DNA from: Dehalococcoidia bacterium
GTDB taxonomy: Bacteria > Chloroflexota > Dehalococcoidia > Tepidiformales > Tepidiformaceae
DNA length: 56,203 nucleotides
Reading direction: 5' to 3'
Assembly (NCBI GenBank): GCA_020432045.1
Contig: JAGQHB010000091.1
Span: 1-56,203 of the forward strand
Shown: in pieces, positions 36,161-44,566 of the stretch
How positions within the stretch are numbered: position 1 is the first letter of the stretch
Layout of the letters: each line of letters opens with the position of its first letter
Notes under the pieces: model-generated
Seen by the model: only the letters and a program-made list of their open reading frames with translations
Told to the model about the DNA's origin: nothing
Database searches by the model: none
Translations under genes and position numbers: made by a program

Positions 36161-36331
36161 GTAAAGGTGGGCAAACCGGATGGCCGAGATGGCCTGGCTG
36201 CCACAGAGGGCCCCCGAGGGCGAACGCACCGCGCGTCAACTCGCGTACCGCGTGGCGAACGCCCCCGGCGACCCGGCAACCAGGACCGCCGCCACCGGCT
36301 GGACCAAACAGGAGAAGGAAGGGAAAACCTC
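36154..36331 (+). promoter_or_regulatory. Structured 5' leader of archaellin 2
   Basis: About 178 nt, the duplicate of the unit 1 leader. GTGGGCAA (36167-36174), CTGGCTGCC (36194-36202), GGCAACCAG (36275-36283) and GCTGG (36298-36302) lie at matching positions. The middle part differs in sequence but can still close by pairing CCGAGGGCG with CGCCCCCGG. One base change in CTGGCTGCC breaks a pair of the alternate helix compared with unit 1. Confidence 0.55.
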
Positions 36332-36928
36332 ATGTTCAAGCCGAGCCGCGCGATGCGGCGCCTGCACCGCAATGAGGAGGGCATCACCGGTCTCGAAACC
36401 GCGATCATCCTCATTGCCTTTGTAATCGTGGCGAGCGTCTTCGCGTTCGTCGTGTTGAGCACCGGTCTCTTCAGCGCCGACCGTGGAAAACAGACCGTAC
36501 TGGCGGGCCTCGAAAAGGCCTCCGGCAACCTCGAAGTCCGCGGCTCCGTGTCACTCCAGGACGTCGACACCGACGGCGTGATTGATGACACGGCTCCCGA
36601 CGTATTCATCTTCAATCTCGGCACCGCCGCTGGCGGCCGCCCGGTCCTCGTCGACCCCGCTGTGACCAACAACACGCTGGTCATCAATATCGTCGATACC
36701 GGCGCTCGCGTTGCCAACCTCACCTACACGGTGAACAAGATCCTCGGCGACACGGACGACCTGCTGGAAACCGGCGAGCTCTTCGAGATCACCGTCGAGA
36801 TCCCGGCGGGCATTACGCTCGACGAAAACGAAGAGTTCACGCTGGAACTCATCCCGCAGTCCGGCGGCACGCTGCTCATCAACCGCGTGATGCCGCCCGA
36901 GATCTCTGATCTCATGGACCTCAAGTAA
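36332..36928 (+). CDS. Archaellin 2 (ArlB-like)
   Basis: A 198-residue archaellin, close paralogue of archaellin 1, with an identical leader and first 66 or so residues. It has ten residues fewer in the middle (LQDVDTDGVIDDTAPDVF in place of a longer Pro/Gly/Ala segment). It ends in the same PPEISDLMDLK. GGAAGG precedes the ATG. Most likely a major or minor filament subunit; which is which is not visible. Confidence 0.9.
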   Translation: MFKPSRAMRRLHRNEEGITGLETAIILIAFVIVASVFAFVVLSTGLFSADRGKQTVLAGLEKASGNLEVRGSVSLQDVDTDGVIDDTAPDVFIFNLGTAAGGRPVLVDPAVTNNTLVINIVDTGARVANLTYTVNKILGDTDDLLETGELFEITVEIPAGITLDENEEFTLELIPQSGGTLLINRVMPPEISDLMDLK

Positions 36929-36950
36929 GAGGCACTCCCCCCGGGGCATG

Positions 36951-36977
36951 GGGCAGGGATTCGCGAGCTCCCTGCCC
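36951..36977 (+). terminator. Terminator of archaellin unit 2
   Basis: Stem GGGCAGGGA (36951-36959) with TCCCTGCCC (36969-36977) and a TTCGCGAGC-type loop, about 25 bp after the stop. Related to the unit 1 terminator, so it may partly end transcription before the motor genes. Confidence 0.7.
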
Positions 36978-37065
36978 TTCCCCGGTCCTCAGGACAACCA
37001 GCGGCTCCCGGTCAGTTGCCGCCCTGTCCTGGTCACGTCAACGGTGGCCCCCGCCACCACCATGA

Positions 37066-37800
37066 ATGGGGACGGACAACGTGGAACTCTCAGACAAGAT
37101 TGCGGCCCTTGAGGACGAGATAAATGTGCTCAAGGTCGAAGTAAAGGCCGTACTCGTCGACATTCGTGACGAGCTCATCAAGCGTGACGGCCCGTTCGCC
37201 AACGCGCCGGCAGGCCGCCCGGCACCCGCCGGCAGCGACGAGAGCGACGGCGCCATCGGGGATCCCGGTTTCCCGAACGTCGTGCGCCTCCACAGCCCCG
37301 CCGGCCCCGAGCCAGAGGCGCCATTTCCTGCTTCGGCTGCCCCACCGCCCGTCGCTGGCATGCCGGCAGCCGGAATCCAGGGCATCCCGGCCTCACAACC
37401 CACGCTTGACGCGATCGACGCCTATCAGAAGCAGGCGAACTTCCAGCAGCTCATCGCCAACAACCAGAGGCCCCAGGTCCCACATGTGCCCGGCGTACCG
37501 CGCGAATGGGGCGTGCTCGACATCGCCTCCATGGGCAAATGGGCGGAAGCTGCCACAAAGCGAGTCGGCCGCAAGCGCCTCGAGGAACTCCTTGGCGTTT
37601 ACGAACTGTTAACCGGAGAACCTCAGGCCGAGGCTCGCCAGGCCCTCCTCCTGATGCTTGACCTCTGCGGTGCCACGCACGAACCGCCGAACGTATCGAT
37701 GAACGATGTCGTCACTGTGCTCTCACAGCTCGATGCGCTCTTCCGCTCCAACTCGATCACCGAAGTGACGGTGCTCTCGCTGCTCTCAGACGCCGCCTAG
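37066..37800 (+). CDS. ArlD/ArlE-like archaellum cytosolic protein
   Basis: A 244-residue cytosolic protein. Residues 7-40 look like a coiled coil (LSDKIAALEDEINVLKVEV). Residues 42-140 are a Pro/Ala-rich linker. Residues about 148-200 (KWAEAATKRVGRKRLEELLG) match the ArlD/ArlE domain that links chemotaxis signals to the motor in archaea. A separate ArlC is not present, so this single gene may replace C, D and E. A GTG five codons later is another possible start. Confidence 0.72.
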   Translation: MGTDNVELSDKIAALEDEINVLKVEVKAVLVDIRDELIKRDGPFANAPAGRPAPAGSDESDGAIGDPGFPNVVRLHSPAGPEPEAPFPASAAPPPVAGMPAAGIQGIPASQPTLDAIDAYQKQANFQQLIANNQRPQVPHVPGVPREWGVLDIASMGKWAEAATKRVGRKRLEELLGVYELLTGEPQAEARQALLLMLDLCGATHEPPNVSMNDVVTVLSQLDALFRSNSITEVTVLSLLSDAA

Positions 37801-37832
37801 ATTGACGCCCGCCAGGCGAAAGGGAGGGGGCC

Positions 37833-38309
37833 ATGGAAAAGGCCATCTCGACCGTTTTGCTGACGATCGCGAGCGTCGTGGCGATGCTGGTGGTCATCAG
37901 TGCTGTCATGCCGTCAGTCGGCCGCACCACCGGCGCGATCACCAGCGCCAGTTCCGCACTCGACGACCGCATCAAGGCTGATATCGAGATCATCCATGCC
38001 ACTGGCCAGGATTCAAGCTCCGATGCCTTCGTCTGGGTCAAGAATATCGGCGCGTCCAACCTCATCGCGATCGAACGGACTGACATCTTCTTCGGCGAAG
38101 ACAGTAACTTCCAACGAATTCCCTATGGCGGCCCCGGCTGCGCAGCACCGTGCTGGGAAGCCACCATCGAAAATGCCGCAACCTGGGAACCAACGTCGAC
38201 GCTCGGCATCACTATCCACCTCGATGCCGCGCTCACATCTGGGTCCACCTACTACGTGAAAGTCGTCCTGTACAACGGGACTTCCGACGCCAGGTATTTC
38301 ACCCTTTAA
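37833..38309 (+). CDS. ArlG-like archaellum stator subunit
   Basis: A 158-residue protein with one N-terminal membrane helix (about residues 7-29, no type III leader cut site) and an outer beta-sandwich containing AFVWVKNIGASNL, the motif of archaeal ArlG, which anchors the motor to the cell envelope. Two cysteines (in PGCAAPCW) are unusual. Good ribosome site GGGAGGGGGG before the ATG. Confidence 0.7.
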   Translation: MEKAISTVLLTIASVVAMLVVISAVMPSVGRTTGAITSASSALDDRIKADIEIIHATGQDSSSDAFVWVKNIGASNLIAIERTDIFFGEDSNFQRIPYGGPGCAAPCWEATIENAATWEPTSTLGITIHLDAALTSGSTYYVKVVLYNGTSDARYFTL

Positions 38310-38322
38310 GGGGTAGCCAGCG

Positions 38323-38829
38323 ATGGAAAACGTACTGCCTGCCATCGTCGCCTTCGCCATCATGCTCGTCAGCTCCGTGACCATGGTCACCACTGCCGAT
38401 CGCAGCATCGATAGCCTCGCGACCTCGTGGAAGGCGATGGCTGAAAGTGCCGACCGGCGCCACAGCTCGCGCCTCGAGTCCTCCGGCTCGGCAGTCGACT
38501 TCGCTGGCACTGGCGTCACGATCGACGTGGTCAATGCAGGTGGTACCGCGATCATGTTCTTCGACCGGATGGACGTGATCGTCGAGTACACGACCACGCT
38601 GGGCGTCCGGGAGATCGTCTCCCTGGAATATGTGGCGGCCGTCCCCGCTGCTGACCAGTGGACCGTAACGGCGATCTCTCCGGACGCCTACGACCCTCGC
38701 ATCGTTAATCCTGGCGAGACCATGGAGCTCAGCCTCCGCCTCGCGAACGCTCTCGAAGTTGGCGCCATCAACCGCGCAACTATCGCTGTCCCGTCCGGAG
38801 CCGCTGTCTCCGTCTCCTTCACGAGGTAA
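38323..38829 (+). CDS. ArlF-like archaellum stator subunit
   Basis: A 168-residue protein with an N-terminal membrane helix (about 5-24) and an extracellular beta domain with VTIDVVNAGGTAIMFFDRMD, resembling ArlF. In archaea ArlF binds the S-layer. It comes after the ArlG-like gene here, the reverse of the usual order. ArlF/ArlG assignment of the two genes is tentative; they are a pair in any case. Confidence 0.65.
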   Translation: MENVLPAIVAFAIMLVSSVTMVTTADRSIDSLATSWKAMAESADRRHSSRLESSGSAVDFAGTGVTIDVVNAGGTAIMFFDRMDVIVEYTTTLGVREIVSLEYVAAVPAADQWTVTAISPDAYDPRIVNPGETMELSLRLANALEVGAINRATIAVPSGAAVSVSFTR

Positions 38830-38835
38830 CGTCAA

Positions 38836-39537
38836 ATGCTTCAGGAAGTCATCAACGACAAGATCGTCTCGACAGGCAACCCGGAGATCGACAAGAAGAT
38901 CGGTGGCGGAATCCCAATCGGGACGCTGACGCTGGTCGAAGGCGATTCCGATGCCGGCAAAAGTGTCCTCACCCAGCAGATGGCCTGGGGAGCACTCAGC
39001 CAGGGCAAACGCGTCACGGTCTACACCACGGAGAACACCACGCGCAGCCTCCTCCGCCAGATGGAGAGTATTGGCCTCGACGTGTCCGACTACTTCATCA
39101 TGTCGCGGCTCAAGATCTTTGCGCTGCCCGTCCGCGGCATTCAGGCCCATGAGGTCTTCGAACGGCTTTTGAACCACGTCGAGTCGCACGAGACCGACAT
39201 CATCATCATCGATTCCCTCACGCCGTTCGTGTCTCACGGCGACACGCAGGAAGTCCTTCGCTTCATGACGGAGATCAAGGCCGAGTGTGACTCCGGGAAA
39301 AGCATCATCGCCGTCGTCCACGCCAACGTTGTCGATGAGGGCACCATGGTGCGCCTGCGTTCCACCTCCGACGCCCACCTCCGCCTCCGCCTGGAAGAGG
39401 CCGGCGACAAGCTCATCAAGATGCTCGAGGTCGCAAAGGTGCGCGGCGCCGCCAAGTCCACCGGCAACATCATTGGCTTCAACGTCGAGCCCGGGATCGG
39501 CATGCGTATGATCGCCGTCGCGAAAGCGAAGGCGTAG
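38836..39537 (+). CDS. ArlH archaellum RecA-like ATPase
   Basis: A 233-residue RecA-fold protein that regulates and docks onto ArlI. Walker A GDSDAGKS (residues 36-43), Walker B IIIIDS (residues about 122-127), and the opening GNPEIDKKIGGGIPIGTL are typical of ArlH. Its presence separates an archaellum from ordinary type IV pili, which lack ArlH. Confidence 0.88.
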   Translation: MLQEVINDKIVSTGNPEIDKKIGGGIPIGTLTLVEGDSDAGKSVLTQQMAWGALSQGKRVTVYTTENTTRSLLRQMESIGLDVSDYFIMSRLKIFALPVRGIQAHEVFERLLNHVESHETDIIIIDSLTPFVSHGDTQEVLRFMTEIKAECDSGKSIIAVVHANVVDEGTMVRLRSTSDAHLRLRLEEAGDKLIKMLEVAKVRGAAKSTGNIIGFNVEPGIGMRMIAVAKAKA

Positions 39538-39540
39538 CCG

Positions 39541-41205
39541 ATGCCTCCACCACGCCTCCCATGGTCTCCGGAGATCCGCCAGGATGGTGCCGAACTGGCC
39601 GAAGCACTGCCGTACGAGTTGCAAGAGGCGTGTCAGGACGCCCAGCACCTCTGGCAATACCTGCAGATGTTTCCCATGGAAGAGATCGGAGTCCCGGACT
39701 TCGTCCCCAAGCTCCAGCGCGGCAGCAAGTCCCGGAACATCATCTACCCGGTCGGCGACGGCGTCTTCATCCACATCTTTGACGACCCGATGGATGCCCG
39801 GAACTGGTACATGGCTATCGAGCCAATGCTCCTTGCCGACCTTGATGGGGTGCTCGGCGAACTCGACCACATCCTGCTCGACTACGTTGAGGACCTCGTC
39901 GACACGGAAGACAAAGATGTCCGCCGCGAATCACTAATCAAGCTGCTCACGAAGGTCTGCCAGGTCGAAAACGGCCCCATTACCGCCAAGGTCCGCCGCA
40001 CAGGCAAGAAGGTCCGCGTCAGCCGCGAAGAATTCGAGGCGCTCAAGTACCTCATCGTCCGCGACAAGGTCGGGATGGGTGCCTTGCAGCCTCTCATCCT
40101 CGATCCGAACGTCGAAGACATCAGCTGCTCCGGCGTAGGCTCGTTATTCGTCGAACATAAGATGTTCAAGTCACTCAAGGCATCCATCACCTTCGACCAT
40201 ACCGATGACCTCGACGACTTCGTCCTTCGCCTTTCGGAGCGAATGAAAAAGCCCGTGACGTTCCGGCGCCCGATCGTTGACTCCACCCTTCCCGACGGCT
40301 CCCGAATCAACATTGTCTTCGGAAAAGACGTTTCCACCCGCGGATCCAACTTCACGATCCGCAAGTTCGCCGGCATCCCAATCAGCATCATCGAACTCGT
40401 CGGCTTCGGATCAATCAGTCCGATGATGGCTGCCTACCTCTGGATGGTCATCGGCGACGGTATGAACCTCTTCGTCTCGGGCGAAACTGCCTCCGGCAAG
40501 ACGACGCTGCTCAACGCCCTCACGGCGTTCATCGAGCCGGCCGGAAAGGTCGTCACGCTCGAGGACACCAGCGAACTGCAGGTCCCTCATCCAAACTGGA
40601 CGCGCGAGCTTACTCGCGATGGCTCGGCCGGCGAAGGCACAGGGGTCGGCATGTTCGACCTGCTCAAAGCTGCGCTCCGCCAGCGCCCCGACGCGATCAT
40701 GGTTGGCGAGATCCGCGGCGAGGAGGGCGCCATCGCCTTCCAGGCCATGCAGACCGGCCACCAGGTGATGAGCACATTCCACGCCGCCACGGTTGAAAAA
40801 CTCATCCAGCGCATCACGGGCCACCCAATCAGTGTGCCCAAGACCTACATGGACAACCTGAATGTCGTCGCCCTCCAGAGCGCCGTCCGCCTGGGTAACG
40901 GCCAGACCGTGCGCCGGGTCATGGGGATCAACGAAATCATCTCGTACGACCCGGTCGGCGACACGTTCTCCTACCTTGAAATTTTCCACTGGAACCCCGT
41001 GACCGATGAGTTCGAGTTCCCAGGAAACAAGAACAGCTACCTCCTGGAATCCCGCGTCGCACCCAAGATGGGTATCCCGCCGCACCGAGTCTTTGAGGTG
41101 TATGACGAACTTCAGCGCCGTGCCGAGATCATCGAACAACTCCAACGAGAGGGGGTGAACAACTTCTATGACGTCTACAGCCACTTCAGTCGAAACGAGC
41201 ACTAG
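39541..41205 (+). CDS. ArlI archaellum motor ATPase
   Basis: A 554-residue type II/IV secretion ATPase of the ArlI (FlaI) branch that drives both assembly and rotation. Walker A GETASGKT (314-321), DTSELQVPHPNW, Walker B IMVGE (386-390) and the His boxes H407 and H414 (TGHQVMSTFHAAT) are all present, so it should be active. The N-terminal domain before residue 230 is typical of ArlI. It overlaps arlJ by 38 bp. Confidence 0.9.
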   Translation: MPPPRLPWSPEIRQDGAELAEALPYELQEACQDAQHLWQYLQMFPMEEIGVPDFVPKLQRGSKSRNIIYPVGDGVFIHIFDDPMDARNWYMAIEPMLLADLDGVLGELDHILLDYVEDLVDTEDKDVRRESLIKLLTKVCQVENGPITAKVRRTGKKVRVSREEFEALKYLIVRDKVGMGALQPLILDPNVEDISCSGVGSLFVEHKMFKSLKASITFDHTDDLDDFVLRLSERMKKPVTFRRPIVDSTLPDGSRINIVFGKDVSTRGSNFTIRKFAGIPISIIELVGFGSISPMMAAYLWMVIGDGMNLFVSGETASGKTTLLNALTAFIEPAGKVVTLEDTSELQVPHPNWTRELTRDGSAGEGTGVGMFDLLKAALRQRPDAIMVGEIRGEEGAIAFQAMQTGHQVMSTFHAATVEKLIQRITGHPISVPKTYMDNLNVVALQSAVRLGNGQTVRRVMGINEIISYDPVGDTFSYLEIFHWNPVTDEFEFPGNKNSYLLESRVAPKMGIPPHRVFEVYDELQRRAEIIEQLQREGVNNFYDVYSHFSRNEH

Positions 41206-42760
41206 CCTCCTTCTCGAAGCTGAAGCGCTCGCGGTCGAAGACGCCAAAGACCGCCCCAAGCAGGTCGAAAGTAGCTTCCTCGCTGCCGACAAGATGGACT
41301 TTGACCTCGTGGCGCAGCTCGCCTATATGTCGGCGATTTCCACCGCCGGCCTCACGCGCGAGCAGCTCTTCGACCGTACGTCGAAGCTACCCTACAGCAC
41401 CTCCGGGTTCTTCCGTTCCGTCCGGCTGATGACTTCGCGGCTCGGGTACGACTACCCGCGTTCCTGCGAAATCGTCGCCGAGCGCACGAAGCACGCCGCC
41501 ATGAAGAGTTTCCTCCTTCGCTTCGCCGGCTCTCTCGGTTCCGGCGAAAAGGAATCGGATTTCCTGCAGCGCGAGATGGAAGTCCAGTTCGAAAACCACC
41601 GCAACAAGTACGAGCGGGACCTCGAAGCCCTTCGTAAGTGGACCGATGGGTTTGTTGCACTCGAAGTCTCCGTCACGCTCGTCGTCATCATCGCGATCGT
41701 CTCGATGATGATCTTCCCAATGGGGCTTGGTTTCGTCCTGGGCCTCGTTTCCACTGGCATCATCGTTCTCTCGGCCGGTGCCTGGATCATCTGGCGCTCA
41801 TCGCCCGCGGAACAGCTATTACATAGCCTCCGGCTCAAATCGCCGGAACAGCACCAAACGATGCGCCTCGCGCGCATCCTTGTACCGCTTTCAGTGGTAG
41901 CCGGGGGCCTCAGCTACCTCGTCCTCGGATTGCCCGGCATCTCGATGATCCTCGCCGGCGGCGTGCTCTTTCCGGTCGGCCTCAAGGCATTCAAGTACCA
42001 CGGCATCGTCGCCCGCCGCGACAACGATGCTTCCGGCGTGCTCCGCGCCGTTGGCGGCGTCACAGGCGCCATTGGCACGACTGTTACAGAAGCCCTTGGC
42101 CGCCTCGACCATCGCTCGATGGGCACGCTCCAGGGTGAGGTTACGACCCTCCACCGGCGTCTCAAGGCCGGCCTCCGGCCAGACCTATGCTGGGAACGCT
42201 TTGTCTCGGAGACGGGTAGCGAAGTTGTTCGCCGCGGCGTCGCGATCTTTTGGGACTCGGTCAGCTCTGGTGGCGATGCGGCGAAGACAGGCACCCTCGC
42301 CTCGCGCTATGCCATGCACGTCGCGCTGCTTCGCGCCAAGCGTGGCCTGGTCTCTAACACGTTCCAATGGCTGATGGTGCCGATGCACGGCACGCTCGTT
42401 GCCCTGCTCGCCTTCATTACGGAGATCTTCTCCATCTTCAGCGCGGAAATCGTGAAGGCCCAGGCCAGCGGCCTCGCCGACGCACAGGGCAACCAGCTCG
42501 TCGAGGCGAGTGCCATCCCCACGAACGACCTTATCGCTTTCGCTGCCATCGATATCGGCTTTGTCCGGCTCCTCATCCTGAGTGTCGTCATCATCATGAC
42601 TGTCATGAACGGAATCGTGCCCAACGCTGCCAGCGGAGGCGACCGCTACAGGGCTGCCTTCACGCTCGCGATCATGCTGATAATTTCCGGAATCACCCTG
42701 ACGATCGTCCCCTACGCGACCGAATTGATATTTGGGGGACTTGTGGTTGAGTCTTCGTGA
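41168..42760 (+). CDS. ArlJ archaellum membrane platform protein
   Basis: A 530-residue polytopic protein with T2SF-type domains (roughly residues 45-160 and 280-390). Membrane segments: 163-184, 188-208, 237-256, 258-275, 400-424, 460-484 and 496-520. It receives ArlI on its cytosolic loops. Its stop is overlapped by the LysM gene (GTGA). Its weak upstream ribosome site lies inside arlI. Confidence 0.88.
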   Translation: MTSTATSVETSTSLLLEAEALAVEDAKDRPKQVESSFLAADKMDFDLVAQLAYMSAISTAGLTREQLFDRTSKLPYSTSGFFRSVRLMTSRLGYDYPRSCEIVAERTKHAAMKSFLLRFAGSLGSGEKESDFLQREMEVQFENHRNKYERDLEALRKWTDGFVALEVSVTLVVIIAIVSMMIFPMGLGFVLGLVSTGIIVLSAGAWIIWRSSPAEQLLHSLRLKSPEQHQTMRLARILVPLSVVAGGLSYLVLGLPGISMILAGGVLFPVGLKAFKYHGIVARRDNDASGVLRAVGGVTGAIGTTVTEALGRLDHRSMGTLQGEVTTLHRRLKAGLRPDLCWERFVSETGSEVVRRGVAIFWDSVSSGGDAAKTGTLASRYAMHVALLRAKRGLVSNTFQWLMVPMHGTLVALLAFITEIFSIFSAEIVKAQASGLADAQGNQLVEASAIPTNDLIAFAAIDIGFVRLLILSVVIIMTVMNGIVPNAASGGDRYRAAFTLAIMLIISGITLTIVPYATELIFGGLVVESS

Positions 42761-44556
42761 CAAAACCGTCCCTGAATCGAATTGAGTGCACCGCCAAGCG
42801 CCGGGGGAGGATTGTATTGGCGACGCATCGCAGGAGAAGCCGGGGGCGATCCCGGCTTCGTCTTTCGACATTGCTGCTCGTGAGAGCCGGGCTGCTCGCC
42901 GCGATCCTTGCGATAGCGGGCTTCACGACCATCCTTTCGTTCGTTGGCGGCGGCGGCGCTCACGCCGCTGCCCAGACGATCCCGCCCCTTGACCTCACGA
43001 CGGTCTCCGCCACCTGCGGTCCGTCCGGCGTCACCGGCATCGTCACGGTGGAGAACAAGGGCCCCGCCGAAGCCAGCGGTCGCGTGCGGTTCTTCATCGC
43101 ATCCCAGGCACAGCAGGGTGGCGCCTGGGTCAGAGCCAATGACGAGGTGATGTCTCTCAACATCTCTGTGCCGCCGTCCGGAGCGACCTCACTGCCCTAT
43201 GGGCCCATCGCAATCAGCGGCTACCCCCAGGGTTCCGTCGCCGTCCGGATTGAGGGCGTGCTTGATGTCGTCACCACCGGGCCGACTGGAGCCACGATCG
43301 TTGTCTGGGACGTGGACTCCATGGCCAGCAGTGCAGCCTGCCCGGTTGCGGTCCCCGCCGCCGTTCCGGGTGGCACCGTCTACGCATCCGGCTTCGCTGG
43401 AACATGCTCTGCGACGCAGATGGTCGGGGAAGCCACGATCTCGAACACAACCTCGTCAAACCAGTCGATCAAGACCGTGTTCACCCTCGCCTATCAGGAC
43501 GGGTCTGCCTGGGTGCAGCATCCCGGTACGGACCAGGTGTTCAGTACATTGGTCGAAAGTGGCGGGTTCGTCACGATTCCATTCACGTTCGCGCTTGCCG
43601 GGATACCAGCCGACACGTCCCTCGTGCGGGCCGAAATCGAACTCGAAGGCATTGAGTTCGTCGGTGGCCAATCTCGTCGCACGTCCGACGTCCTCGTGAC
43701 CGGTGCGACAGTGTGCCCGGCTGGCACGCCGGGTTCCGTCTCCAAGGATGGTCTGTATACCGCCGTTCTTGGAGACACCCTCGCCGCCATTTCCGGCCGC
43801 ACCGCCTCGCCCATGGCCGACATGCTCGCTGCCAACGGCCTCTCCGAAGACTCGCGAATCTACGTCGGCCAGACCCTGCTTGTGCCTCGCGCTGCAGTGA
43901 AGCCCGCTACGACGAAGACGGCGTCGGCCGTGACGACGCGCGGGAGTGTCGTTGCTGGCACGCCAGCGTCGTCGGGTACCGCTCGTACACCAGTCGTCAC
44001 CACGACACCCACGCCGAAGTCGACGCCAACCGCCACCGCCACCGGGACGAAGTCCCCGGTTGTCGCCGCGCCTGTTGCCGCTAGCGTCAGCCCCACCGCG
44101 GACCCGACACCCGGACCGGGCAGCGAAAGCCCGGCATCAAAGAAGTCGCTGCTCAGCATGCTCCTCCCGGTGTTGATTGGCGCGGCGGGAATCGCGGCCC
44201 TCGGTGTCAGCAGTTTTCTCGCCTTCGTCGTCTTCCGCCGCTGGCATGCGGGTGGCGGCTGGGGCAAGGGCAGTGCTCCCCAGGCGGGCGTGGCGGCAAC
44301 TGCTGCCTCGTCTCAGCCAGCGCTGTCCCAACCAGCGCCAAAATTGCCCATCAGTCCTTCCGCCAAGACTGGAGGCTCCATCGATAATCCGGCGGCCATC
44401 CCGCTGAACGGGGAACTTGGCGACCTCCTCGGCCTCGACCGCCCACGTAGTCAGGTTGCCCGCCTGTTCGTGCCCGACCCGGAGATAGTCGAGCCCGGTG
44501 AGGTGATCCTCGACCAGGCTCGTGGCCTCGCCGGTCAGCTCCGGCGGGTGGCCTGA
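42757..44556 (+). CDS. LysM-domain membrane protein with two Ig-like repeats
   Basis: A 599-residue surface protein. Residues 1-72 form an Arg-rich segment and signal helix ending AHAAAQ. Two Cys-bracketed beta repeats follow (C87-C195 and C217-C320), then a LysM peptidoglycan-binding domain (about 332-377, YTAVLGDTLAAISGR and IYVGQTLLVP), a Thr/Pro-rich linker (380-460), a membrane helix (466-493) and a 105-residue cytosolic tail. GTG start overlaps arlJ, so expression is coupled to the motor. No archaeal counterpart is known to me. Likely a wall anchor for the archaellum. Confidence 0.75.
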   Translation: MTKPSLNRIECTAKRRGRIVLATHRRRSRGRSRLRLSTLLLVRAGLLAAILAIAGFTTILSFVGGGGAHAAAQTIPPLDLTTVSATCGPSGVTGIVTVENKGPAEASGRVRFFIASQAQQGGAWVRANDEVMSLNISVPPSGATSLPYGPIAISGYPQGSVAVRIEGVLDVVTTGPTGATIVVWDVDSMASSAACPVAVPAAVPGGTVYASGFAGTCSATQMVGEATISNTTSSNQSIKTVFTLAYQDGSAWVQHPGTDQVFSTLVESGGFVTIPFTFALAGIPADTSLVRAEIELEGIEFVGGQSRRTSDVLVTGATVCPAGTPGSVSKDGLYTAVLGDTLAAISGRTASPMADMLAANGLSEDSRIYVGQTLLVPRAAVKPATTKTASAVTTRGSVVAGTPASSGTARTPVVTTTPTPKSTPTATATGTKSPVVAAPVAASVSPTADPTPGPGSESPASKKSLLSMLLPVLIGAAGIAALGVSSFLAFVVFRRWHAGGGWGKGSAPQAGVAATAASSQPALSQPAPKLPISPSAKTGGSIDNPAAIPLNGELGDLLGLDRPRSQVARLFVPDPEIVEPGEVILDQARGLAGQLRRVA

Positions 44557-44566
44557 GCGTGAAGGC

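Noticed and set aside
38299-39870. 523-residue antisense ORF opposite arlF and arlH
   Set aside because: Shadow frame, low-complexity Asp/Gly/Arg-rich product; the sense genes carry conserved motifs.
35087-42760. Type IV pilus or Tad system instead of archaellum
   Set aside because: ArlH and the archaellin N-terminal signature are present, and no PilQ, PilM-P or Tad proteins are found.
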